DNA from: Megalodesulfovibrio gigas DSM 1382 = ATCC 19364
GTDB taxonomy: Bacteria; Desulfobacterota; Desulfovibrionia; Desulfovibrionales; Desulfovibrionaceae
Assembly: GCF_000468495.1 (NCBI RefSeq)
Contig: NC_022444.1
Location: 3,483,640 to 3,547,639, forward strand
DNA length: 64,000 nucleotides
Direction of reading: 5' to 3'
This document shows positions 23,445 to 32,200 of this stretch, piece by piece. A program made the translations under genes and the position numbers. Each line of letters opens with the position of its first letter. Within the stretch, counting starts at the first letter, position 1. The notes beneath the pieces were generated by a model that made no database searches, was not told the origin of the DNA, and saw nothing but the letters and a program-made list of their open reading frames with translations.

Positions 23445-26372
23445 TCAAGATTGCATATTCTCACCCGAAACGGCGAGCAGGAGCAGAGAGGGACGGCCTG
23501 CAACCAAAATGGGCCGTACGCTTATGCGCAGGGTCAGCGGGCCAATGCTGGGAAACACGTGGGGCAGGGGCTGGTCCCGAACTTCGGTGCCCTTGCTCAG
23601 GGCCTCGTGCGCCAGGGACAGCAACGCCGGCACGTTCCACTGCCCTTGCCCGAGCTGCGGCAGGGCCACGCCCACCACATCTGCGGGCGTCGTTTTGAAG
23701 GCGATGTAAAACGCCTTGTTCGCCGACTGCACCACCAGCTGTGCATCCAGCACCAACAACGGCTCCCGGACAGTCTGGATGATGGATTCCGCCAACGCCC
23801 GCGCTGCCTCCGCCTCCATCTCGCTGTGCTTAAGCTGGGTGATGTCGTTGAAGGTGGCCACCACGCCCACGATGACGTCGCCCAGCGTCCGATACGGGTT
23901 GATGCGCAACTGATACCAGTCCCCCTGGGTGCCCTTGAGCTCCCGTGTCAGGGTATTCAGATCGGTCAGTACGTTGTGCACGTCGCTTTCTAGATCTTTG
24001 TATTCCAGGTGCAGGGCGATTTCCTGCACCGGCCGGTCCAGGTCTCCGGGGCGCAGGGCCATGATTCGCCGCATGGCCGGGGTGAAGCGTTTGATGCGCA
24101 ATTCTCTGTCCAGAAACAGCGTGGCAATGCGCGTGCTGGTGAGCAGGTTGGCCATGTCGTCCCCAATATGCGCCAGCTCCTCGTTCTTGCCCTGCAGCTC
24201 CGCGTTCAGGGTGCTTTGCTCCTCGTTGATGGACTGCAGCTCCTCCTTGGCGGTTTCCAGCTCCTCGTTGGTACTTTTCAGCTCCTCATTGGTGGACTGC
24301 AATTCCTCATTGGCAGATTTCAATTCCTCGTTGGCTGCCTCATATTCTTCGACAACAGACTGCATATCTTCGCGCAACTGCTGCAACGAACCCTCCAGAT
24401 CCGTGATGCGCAGGCGGAAAATGTCTTCATGGACCGTGTCCATTTCTGCAGTGGAAATGCTTCGTGGGGCAGGAATCGCGGTGAAGGTGATGACGCAACA
24501 GGTCTCTCCCCACTCCGGCACCTGCACGGGACTGACGAGAATATCCACAAACTCTTCCTGCTCATGCCCAATCACCTTGACGGCATGCCGCACCTGGGGC
24601 TGATTCTTGACCGATGCTGCGTTGATGGCCGTGGCGAGGTCAAAGCGCAGGCCTTGCCGGGCCATGTCCAGCACGTTGGTGGTGAGCAGGCCTTCCCGAA
24701 GTTCCAGATATCGGCCCGTGCGGCCGTGAATATACAGCACCTCGCCTGTTTTCGAGACCAGTAGCGAGGGCGGACAACTTGCGGCAAGCAGCAGGCGCTC
24801 GGCAATTTGTCGTGTGTTGGTGCCGTGCCCCTGGGTGCTGGTGGCCATGGGCATGTTCACCAGCGCCTCGGCCCTGGCGGCGTCCCAGTGGCCGTTCACA
24901 TCGCCTGCAATGGCGTGGGCGGCCTGCGCGCCATGAGACTTGCGCTCAAAAATGCGGTGCTTTTTGTGCAGCTCCTGAAATGGTTCCGCCAGACTGGACA
25001 CGCTTTCCGACGAGCCGAGCATGAACAACCCGCGTGGCCGCAAGCTGTACTGGAACTGCGCCAGCACTTTTTCCTGTGCCTGGGCCTTGAGGTACATGAG
25101 CAGATTGCGGCAGCAAATGAGATCCAGGCTGGAAAACGGCGGATCCTGAATGACATTCTGTACGGCAAACACCAGCATGTCCCGGATTTCGCTCTTGGCT
25201 TTGAGTCTGCCCTCCTGGGAGACAAAAAATCGTTGTGTCCGGGCCTCGCCCAGGTCCGCGGCGATGCTTTCCGGAAATACCCCGGCCCTGGCCTTGCTGA
25301 TGGCGGCGTCATCCAGGTCTGTGGCGTAGATGACCACCTGCAGGCCCAGGCCCAGTTCATCGAGCAGTTCCCGGACGATGATGGCCACGGAATACGCCTC
25401 TTCCCCGGTGGCGCAGCCTGGCGTCCAGGCCCGGAACTGCTCGCGCCCCAGGGTGGGCAGGCGCTCGCGCAGCAGCTCTTTGAGCGTCTCGAACGCCTCC
25501 GCATCCCGAAAAAAGTTGGTGACGCTGATGAGCATGTCCTTGAAGAGCGCCCGGGACTCCTCGGCATTGCCACGCAGAAACGCCACGTATTCCTTGAGGG
25601 TCTCAATGTGGTGCACGTGCATGCGCCGCATGATCCGTCGATTGACGGTATTATCCTTATATAGGGAAAAATCCTGCTTGCTTTTGCTTTTGATGAGCAT
25701 CAGCACCTTGTCCCGGTCGCTGGATGGCAGCACGGCTTCGCGCACGGTTACTGATCCCGGGGCCATATCCAGCTTCTTGGCAAAGGCGGCAATGCGAACG
25801 GGCAGTTCGGCCGGGGGCAGGATGTCGTCTGCCAGATTGGCGTCGATGATGCTGCGGGGCATGGTGTCGAATGCAGCCGAGGCCGGAGTCTGCGCCAGCA
25901 CCAGTCCGCCCGTCTCACTCACGGCCCTGCACCCTTTGACGCCGTCTGTATTGGACCCGGACAGTATCACTGCCGCCACGCGCCCGTTCGCCTCCTGGGC
26001 CAGGCTGAGCAAAAAATGGTCGATGGCCATGCCGCCGCCAACCTCTCGCGGCTCCAGCTGAATTCGCCCGTCGAACAGGGCCATGCGCTTGTCCGGGGGA
26101 GCCACATGGACCACGCCCGCGGCAATGTGCATGCCATCCTCGGCCAGCACCACCGCCAACGACGTATGCTTGCTGAGCAGCGACGTGAACACGTCCTTGC
26201 CGGCCTCAGGGGACTGATGCTGGACAATAAAAAACGCCCAGCGCCGGGCATCTTCCAACGTGGCCAGGGCGTCCAGAAACACGCTCAGGGCGTCCAGCCC
26301 CCCGGCGGAGGCTCCAAGGCCCACCAGCAGAGCAGGGGGGGTGATGGCGGCTTTGCTTTCAGTAGCTGTCAT
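23445..26372 (-). CDS. CheB-CheR-PAS fusion protein (methylesterase/methyltransferase sensor)
   Basis: 975 residues, cytoplasmic. Residues 10-190 form a CheB methylesterase (GLGASAGGLDALSVFL with the catalytic Ser, then ILSGSNTDGVKG). Residues 215-480 form a CheR methyltransferase (VNRRIMRRM, WTPGCATGEEAYSVAI, LICCRNLLMYL). A long heptad coiled coil follows (ANEELKSANEELQSTNEELK and similar repeats), then PAS-like domains to the end. There is no receiver on CheB and no kinase domain, unlike many fusions of this type, so the kinase encoded next to it probably supplies the output. It is divergent from the sigma-54 regulator gene. Confidence 0.9.
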   Translation of the reverse strand: MTATESKAAITPPALLVGLGASAGGLDALSVFLDALATLEDARRWAFFIVQHQSPEAGKDVFTSLLSKHTSLAVVLAEDGMHIAAGVVHVAPPDKRMALFDGRIQLEPREVGGGMAIDHFLLSLAQEANGRVAAVILSGSNTDGVKGCRAVSETGGLVLAQTPASAAFDTMPRSIIDANLADDILPPAELPVRIAAFAKKLDMAPGSVTVREAVLPSSDRDKVLMLIKSKSKQDFSLYKDNTVNRRIMRRMHVHHIETLKEYVAFLRGNAEESRALFKDMLISVTNFFRDAEAFETLKELLRERLPTLGREQFRAWTPGCATGEEAYSVAIIVRELLDELGLGLQVVIYATDLDDAAISKARAGVFPESIAADLGEARTQRFFVSQEGRLKAKSEIRDMLVFAVQNVIQDPPFSSLDLICCRNLLMYLKAQAQEKVLAQFQYSLRPRGLFMLGSSESVSSLAEPFQELHKKHRIFERKSHGAQAAHAIAGDVNGHWDAARAEALVNMPMATSTQGHGTNTRQIAERLLLAASCPPSLLVSKTGEVLYIHGRTGRYLELREGLLTTNVLDMARQGLRFDLATAINAASVKNQPQVRHAVKVIGHEQEEFVDILVSPVQVPEWGETCCVITFTAIPAPRSISTAEMDTVHEDIFRLRITDLEGSLQQLREDMQSVVEEYEAANEELKSANEELQSTNEELKSTNEELETAKEELQSINEEQSTLNAELQGKNEELAHIGDDMANLLTSTRIATLFLDRELRIKRFTPAMRRIMALRPGDLDRPVQEIALHLEYKDLESDVHNVLTDLNTLTRELKGTQGDWYQLRINPYRTLGDVIVGVVATFNDITQLKHSEMEAEAARALAESIIQTVREPLLVLDAQLVVQSANKAFYIAFKTTPADVVGVALPQLGQGQWNVPALLSLAHEALSKGTEVRDQPLPHVFPSIGPLTLRISVRPILVAGRPSLLLLAVSGENMQS

Positions 26373-26519
26373 GAAGTGTCACCTTCAACAATGGTGGAAC
26401 AGGCAAGTAAAGGGCAGCATGCATTTGCAGGGAAGTCCAGCTGCCAAAAGAATAGGCATTTGGAAAGATGAATTCAAGCTGGGAATGCTGTATGCTGTTC
26501 CGTAAAGGAAGGAACCGCC

Positions 26520-27959
26520 ATGGCCAGGATTCTGATTGTTGATGATGACGAAATCACCAGCATGGCGCTTGCACAAGTCATGCGAGAGGAAGGGCACACG
26601 GTGCATACCGAATTCGTCCTGGAGAGCGGGCTTGCCAGAGCCGCCGCTGTCCCTGTGGACATCGTGTTCCTGGATGTGCTGCTTCCGGATGGCAATGGCC
26701 TGGAGTGGCTGCCCAGATTTATGGCCCTGCCTTCCAGCCCGTTGATGATCATCATCACCACCGCCGGGGACCCCAACGGCGCAGAGCTGGCCATCCGCAA
26801 CGGCGCCTGGAACTATCTGCAAAAGCCCTGCTCCGCCCAGATGGTCCAACTGAGTCTCCGGCAGGCCCTTGCCTATCGGGAAAAGGCCCTGGCGCCGCAA
26901 CCCGTGGAACGCGGGCTGATTGTGGGCTCCAGTCCGCAACTTGCCAAATGCATCAAGGAAATGTCGCTTGCGGCCAGCAGCCATGTGAATGTGCTGGTGT
27001 ACGGGGAAACAGGCGTGGGCAAGGATCTCTTTGTCAGGGCCTTGCACCAGAACAGCACCGTATTGAACGGCCCGTTCATCACCGTGGATTGCTCGGCCTT
27101 GCATCCGGCCATCGCGGTAAGCGAGCTTTTTGGACACAAGAAAGGCTCCTTCACCAGCGCCGTGTCTACCAACCAAGGCCTTGTGCAACAGGCCCACGGG
27201 GGGACGCTGTTTCTGGATGAAATAAGCGAATTGGATTTGGAGACGCAAAAACTGCTGCTCCGCGTGCTGGAAACCCGCCAGTTCCGGCCCTTGGGAGAAC
27301 ATCGAGAGGCGCAGAGCGATTTTCGATGCGTCTGCGCCAGCAACAAGGACCTTGCGGCCATGGTGGAGCAAGGCTTGTTCCGCAAGGATCTGTTCTTTCG
27401 CATTCGGGAAGCCACCATCCACCTGCCCCCGCTGCGGGAGCGGCTCGCCGATGTGCCGGAGCTGGTGGCGTTTTTTCTGGCCCGCGCCTGCACGCAGAAC
27501 AAGCTGACCATGAAGACCGTATCGCCCGATCTGATGCGCATGTTTTGCGCGTACAGTTGGCCGGGGAATGTGCGGGAACTGCATCATGTGGTCCGGGCCA
27601 TGGTCTCGTCCGCCCAAACGGATGAGGTGATCATGCCCTGGCACGTGCCCCTGGAGCTGCGCGCCCTGCTCATCCGCTCCACCGTGCGGGGCCGGACACC
27701 TGCGCAGGCCCCATTCCCCACCATCGCTCCCGCAACCACAGCGGCAGACGCGAACTGGAAGACCTACCGCGCCGAGGCCATGGCGCAGGTGGAGCGCGCC
27801 TATTTTCACGGCCTGGTGGAACACTGCCACGGCGACTTTTCCAGGATGCTGGCGGTCTCGGGGTTGAGCCAGGCGCAGCTGTACCGCATGCTGCACAAGC
27901 ATGGCCTCGCCGCCCGCCCCAAACGCGCGGCCCCCACACCCGGCAGCTCCGCACACTGA
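26520..27959 (+). CDS. Sigma-54-dependent response regulator (NtrC family)
   Basis: 479 residues: receiver domain (ILIVDDDE, phosphorylated Asp in VFLDVLLPDG, Lys in NYLQKPC), AAA+ domain (Walker A YGETGVGKDLF, Walker B GGTLFLDEISEL, arginine finger region FRKDLFFRI) and a Fis-type HTH near the C-terminus (FSRMLAVSGLSQAQLYRMLH). The sigma-54 contact loop, normally GAFTGA, reads GSFTSA, with the central Phe-Thr kept. It probably responds to the neighbouring kinase and may control the downstream stress genes. Start ATG 26520 has AAGGAAGG upstream. Confidence 0.93.
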   Translation: MARILIVDDDEITSMALAQVMREEGHTVHTEFVLESGLARAAAVPVDIVFLDVLLPDGNGLEWLPRFMALPSSPLMIIITTAGDPNGAELAIRNGAWNYLQKPCSAQMVQLSLRQALAYREKALAPQPVERGLIVGSSPQLAKCIKEMSLAASSHVNVLVYGETGVGKDLFVRALHQNSTVLNGPFITVDCSALHPAIAVSELFGHKKGSFTSAVSTNQGLVQQAHGGTLFLDEISELDLETQKLLLRVLETRQFRPLGEHREAQSDFRCVCASNKDLAAMVEQGLFRKDLFFRIREATIHLPPLRERLADVPELVAFFLARACTQNKLTMKTVSPDLMRMFCAYSWPGNVRELHHVVRAMVSSAQTDEVIMPWHVPLELRALLIRSTVRGRTPAQAPFPTIAPATTAADANWKTYRAEAMAQVERAYFHGLVEHCHGDFSRMLAVSGLSQAQLYRMLHKHGLAARPKRAAPTPGSSAH

Positions 27960-28047
27960 TGCGCTGCCCCTGAAACCGGGCGATGCGTTCGTCACCCGGT
28001 TTCAGGGAGAACTGTTCGCCACAATCCACGCCTTTCGGCAGGCTCTT

Positions 28048-28100
28048 CATTCTCGTGACATGCGAATTGCGCATGGCATGATTCGCATGCCGCGAGAATG
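28048..28100. promoter_or_regulatory. Large stem-loop between the response regulator and the BON gene
   Basis: Arms CATTCTCG + CATGCGAAT pair with ATTCGCATG + CGAGAATG: 17 base pairs, a 3x3 internal loop (TGA/CCG) and a 13-base loop at 28068-28080. It may be a terminator without T-run, or an operator. The rest of 27960-28191 holds no gene. Confidence 0.6.
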
Positions 28101-28191
28101 AGCCGGGAGTCTGTTGCCGGCGAAATATATTCAGGTGCTATTGTAGTGCGTTGCGAGAAGCCACGCCATGGCACAGATAGTGTAATGCATT

Positions 28192-28599
28192 ATGGTGGAT
28201 GGCGACACTGGTGGAGTTGTCACATTGCGCGGCAATGTGGACAGCATGGCGCAAAAGGATCTGACAACCGAGTATGCCCGCGATGTTGAAGGCGTTACAA
28301 AAGTCAACAACGAAATGACCGTGTCTGCCATGAACAAAAAGCCGGCAGAATCTACGGTGGTGGAGAAGGTTGGGGCCCTGTTGGAGGCCGTGGACGACGC
28401 GTCCATTACTGCGCTGGTCAAGACCACGCTGCGTTACCATCGTTCCACAAGCGCGCTCAAGCCCACAGTGGAGACGCATGAAGGGATCGTCTCCATGCAG
28501 GGGAACGCAACGACTGCAGCCCAAAAGGATCTGGCCACCAAGTTGGTGAGCGATCTCCATGGGGTGAAGAAGGTCGTCAACAACATGACCGTCGAATAA
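28192..28599 (+). CDS. BON-domain protein, N-terminally truncated
   Basis: 135 residues with one partial and one full BON domain (GGVVTLRGNVDSMAQKDL, then VKTTLRYHRSTSALKPTVET and GIVSMQGNATTAAQKDL). BON proteins such as OsmY are periplasmic and osmotically induced. This one begins in the middle of its first domain: a TAA lies in frame three codons upstream of ATG 28192, and there is neither a signal peptide nor a clear ribosome site. It is either a decaying gene or a cytoplasmic derivative. It heads an envelope-stress gene group. Confidence 0.6.
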   Translation: MVDGDTGGVVTLRGNVDSMAQKDLTTEYARDVEGVTKVNNEMTVSAMNKKPAESTVVEKVGALLEAVDDASITALVKTTLRYHRSTSALKPTVETHEGIVSMQGNATTAAQKDLATKLVSDLHGVKKVVNNMTVE

Positions 28600-28635
28600 C
28601 AACAGATGTGCATGCACCAGCATGTGTCTTCAACG

Positions 28636-28678
28636 CTCCATCTGGCCGCAGCGCCCCCTTCATCGCGGCCAGATGGAG
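28636..28678. repeat. Perfect 14-base inverted repeat between BON and DUF3309 genes
   Basis: CTCCATCTGGCCGC (28636-28649) pairs perfectly with GCGGCCAGATGGAG (28665-28678) around a 15-base loop. No T-run follows, so it is probably an RNA processing or stability element rather than a terminator. A smaller hairpin, CGCCGGC/GCCGGCG, lies after csbD at 29106-29128. Confidence 0.75.
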
Positions 28679-28727
28679 CCACCAGCATCTTACCATTCGC
28701 GCACTCGCAGCGCAGAAGGCACGTACC

Positions 28728-28886
28728 ATGGCATTATCTACAATTCTCATCATCGTTCTGGTGCTCGCATTGCTCGGCATGATTCCCGTGTGGCCGCATA
28801 GCCGATCCTGGGGCTATGGCCCTGGTGGCATACTGGGGGTCATTCTGGTGGTGGTGCTTATTCTGTTCCTGATGGGAAAAATCTAA
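28728..28886 (+). CDS. DUF3309 small membrane protein
   Basis: 52 residues, two hydrophobic segments (ILIIVLVLALLGMIPVW and GGILGVILVVVLILFLMG) around WPHSRSWGYGPGG, which is the DUF3309 pattern. Function unknown; family members are often stress-induced and sit next to CsbD or BON genes. Start ATG 28728 has AGAAGG upstream. Too short for many gene finders. Confidence 0.85.
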   Translation: MALSTILIIVLVLALLGMIPVWPHSRSWGYGPGGILGVILVVVLILFLMGKI

Positions 28887-28911
28887 CTGCTATGTTCAAG
28901 GAGCTGAAGGC

Positions 28912-29091
28912 ATGAAAGAGAGCACCAAGAATGCAGTGCAAGGAAAGTTGCATCAGGTTCGCGGCAACATCAAGGAAACCGTCGGCACCATCGTCAAGAA
29001 CGTGGACCTTGAGGCCGAAGGCAAGGCCGAGATCATCAACGGAACAATCCAGGAACATCTTGGGAAGATAGAGAAGGAACTGGGCAGATAG
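28912..29091 (+). CDS. CsbD-family stress protein
   Basis: 59-residue charged helical protein (KESTKNAVQGKLHQVRGNIK, then GKAEIINGTIQEHLGKIEKEL) of the CsbD family, small general-stress proteins of unknown action. Start ATG 28912 has AAGGAG upstream. It follows the DUF3309 gene by 25 bases and precedes the glucan synthase, so the three may be co-transcribed as an osmotic or envelope-stress unit. Confidence 0.88.
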   Translation: MKESTKNAVQGKLHQVRGNIKETVGTIVKNVDLEAEGKAEIINGTIQEHLGKIEKELGR

Positions 29092-29204
29092 CAATAGGGC
29101 CTCCACGCCGGCGCACTCCGTGCCGGCGGGTTCACCACAGCAGCCAGGAGCACGCTATCGCCATCAACGGGTTTATCCTTTCGGCACGCACCTGCAAGGC
29201 CCCC

Positions 29205-32200
29205 TTGCACACTCAGGATGCGACCCTGCTGCGCGCGGAGTTGTTTAGTATCAAGCAGCTGGAGCGCCACGCCGTAGCCATGGCGGGGCAGCATCGCATT
29301 GATCCGCATCCCGGTGCGGACAAGCTGCTGCCCAGGCTGGCGGACAACGCCCGCGTTTTAACGATGGCGCACGAAGTGGTGACAGCGGCGGCCTTGCCCG
29401 GACAACGCATCGCCCCCGCAGAAGCTTGGCTGCTGGACAATTATTATCTGATCGAGCAGCAGATCGTCATGGCCCGCCGCCATCTGCCACGCGGGTATAG
29501 CAAGCAGCTGCCGCGCCTGATGGATGGTGATTCAGCAGGCTTTCCACGCGTTTATGATCTGGCGCTGGCGTTGATTTCCCATATGGACGGCCATGTGGAC
29601 AAAGACAACGTCCGCCAGTTCATTGCCGCCTACCAGACCGTCACCCCCTTGAAACTGGGAGAGCTTTGGGCATTTCCCATCATGCTGCAACTGACGCTCC
29701 TGGAAAATCTGCGTCGGGTCAGCGTGCGTATTGCCTGCCTGCGAGAGGAACGGGACCAGGCCACGGTCTGGGCTGACAACATGCTCACCACCGCCGAGCA
29801 GGAGCCCAAGCAGCTCATCCAGCTGCTGGCCAGGTATGCCCATGCAGACGCCCCCCTCACGGCGCCTTTTGTGGAAGAATACCACCTCCGCCTTCAGAAC
29901 CAGGGGCCGGCCATGGCCTTTGTGCAAACCTGGATGGAACAGAAGCTGCTGGAACAGGGGGTAACGGCGGTGCAGCTGTCCGAAGCCGCCAGCAGGGAGG
30001 GCGCGGCCAATCAGATTTCCATTGCCAACAGCATCGGCAGTCTGCGCTTCATCGGGGCCACGGATTGGCGTGAGTACGTGGAATCTCTCAGCATGGTTGA
30101 GCAGGCCTTGCGCGACGATCCTGCAGGAGTGCATGCTCGCCAGGATTTTGCCACGCGCGACCGCTACCGTCACGTCATCGAAGAAGTGGCCCACGACAGC
30201 CCCCTTGGCGAGCAGGACGTGGCCCGTGCCGCCTGCGGCCTTGCCCGGGCTGCAGCCCAGGCGGCGGGGGCGGATCATCGCACCGCGCATGTGGGCTACT
30301 ATCTCGTGGACCATGGCCGGCACACTCTGGAACGCGTGGCAGGCTGCCGGTTCACCTGGAAACGCTGGGGCAGGAGATCAGGGCCGCGGAACCGGCTTGG
30401 TCTGTACCTCGGGGGCATTCTGCTGCTTGTCGCCCTGGCGGTCACGGGCCTGCTGCACCTGACGGCGAAGCTTGGCCCAGCCAGCTGGACAGGCTGGGAG
30501 TTCTGGCTAATCGCCATCACAGGTGCCCTCGGCGCTTCCACCCTGGCCAGTTCCCTGGTGAATCTGGCAGTCACCCTCACCTTGCCCCCGCGCCTGTTGC
30601 CTCGCCTGGATTTTTCCCTGGGCATTCCCGAAGAGCACCGTACCATGGTGGTGGTGCCTACCTTGGTGCGCCGGCTTCAGGATGTTGATGATCTGATTGA
30701 AGCTTTGGAAATACGGTACCTTGGCAATCGCGATGCCAATGTGTTCTTTGCCTTGCTCACGGATTGTCACGACGCCCCGGAAGCCGTCATGCCAGGAGAA
30801 GACCTCCTGCTTGCCCATGCCAGGGCGTCTGTGCAGGCCCTCAATGAGACATATTGCGATGACCGTCCAGGCATCTTCTTCCTGTTCCATCGGCCACGCC
30901 TTTGGAATCCATATGAGAATGTTTGGATGGGGTACGAACGCAAGCGCGGCAAGCTGGAGCAGTTCAATGCGTTATTGCGTGGCGGCGATGCTGCCGCGTT
31001 CTCCGATGTGGTGGGAGACATACGCATTTTGCCAACCATAAAATACGTTATCACATTGGATACCGATACACAGCTGCCGCGAGATACAGCGCGCATGCTC
31101 ATTGGCAATTTGGCGCATCCCCTCAACAGGCCAGTATTCGACCCCATCAAGGGTCGTGTGGTGGAGGGCTATGCCATCCTCCAGCCTCGCGTGTCCATCA
31201 GCCTGACCAGCGCCGGGCATTCACGGTTTGCCAAGCTCTTTGCCGGAGAGGCCGGCATAGACCCGTATTCCCGCGAAGTCTCCGACGTGTATCAGGATTT
31301 ATTTGGAGAAGGATCCTTCATCGGCAAGGGCATTTACGATGTGGATGCCTTTCGCCGGGCCGTGGGCGGTCGTTTTCCGGAGAATCTCATCCTCAGTCAT
31401 GATTTGGTGGAAGGCGGCTATGCCCGGTCGGCTTTGGTAACGGATGTGGACCTCATCGAGGAACACCCCGCCAGCTACACCAGGGAGGCCAGCAGGCGAC
31501 ACCGCTGGATTCGTGGCGACTGGCAGCTGGCCGGGTGGCTGCTGCCTTGGGTTCCGGGACCCTCACGAGCAGGGGAGCCCAGGGCCAGACGGCAGCCGAA
31601 TCCGCTTTCGGCCCTGTCTGTCTGGAAAATATTCGACAACATTCGCCGCAGCCTGGCATCACCTGCACTCCTGGTGTTGCTGGCCTGCGGCTGGCTCATG
31701 GGGCCCGGCGCGCCATGGCTGTGGTCGTTGCTGGTGGCCGGCATGCTGGTGCTGCCGGACCTGCTGCGGGCCATGGTGGAACTGGTGCGCAAGCCAGCGG
31801 ACCGTGGCTGGCTCACCCATGCGCTGCTGGCCGGCCATTCGTCGGGCCGGCCGGTGTTGCTCTCGCTGCTGGCTCTGGTGTTCCTGCCCTATGACGCCCT
31901 GCTGTGCGTGGACGCCATCCTGCGATCGGGCCTGCGGATGCTGTTTACCCGGCGCGGGTTGCTGCTCTGGCACATGCCGCTGTACGCCGGGCGCAACGCC
32001 CGCCGATCCCTGGGCGGGTTTTTCCTGGAAATGTGGGTCGCGCCGGTGGTGGCCGTGGCCTTGGGGATGGCGTTGTGGAGCGTGCGCCCGGTGGAGATGC
32101 TGTATTGCGCGCCGGTGCTGCTGCTGTGGCTGGTTTCGCCTGCGGTGGCGTGGTGGATTAGCAAGCCGCTTAAGCCTATTGCGCAAGATTTGACCGACGA

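Noticed and set aside
28080..28200. Sigma-54 promoter TGGCAC near 28168
   Set aside because: No GC at the required 12-base offset; TGGCAC is followed by AGATAGTGTAATGC, which does not fit -24/-12 spacing.
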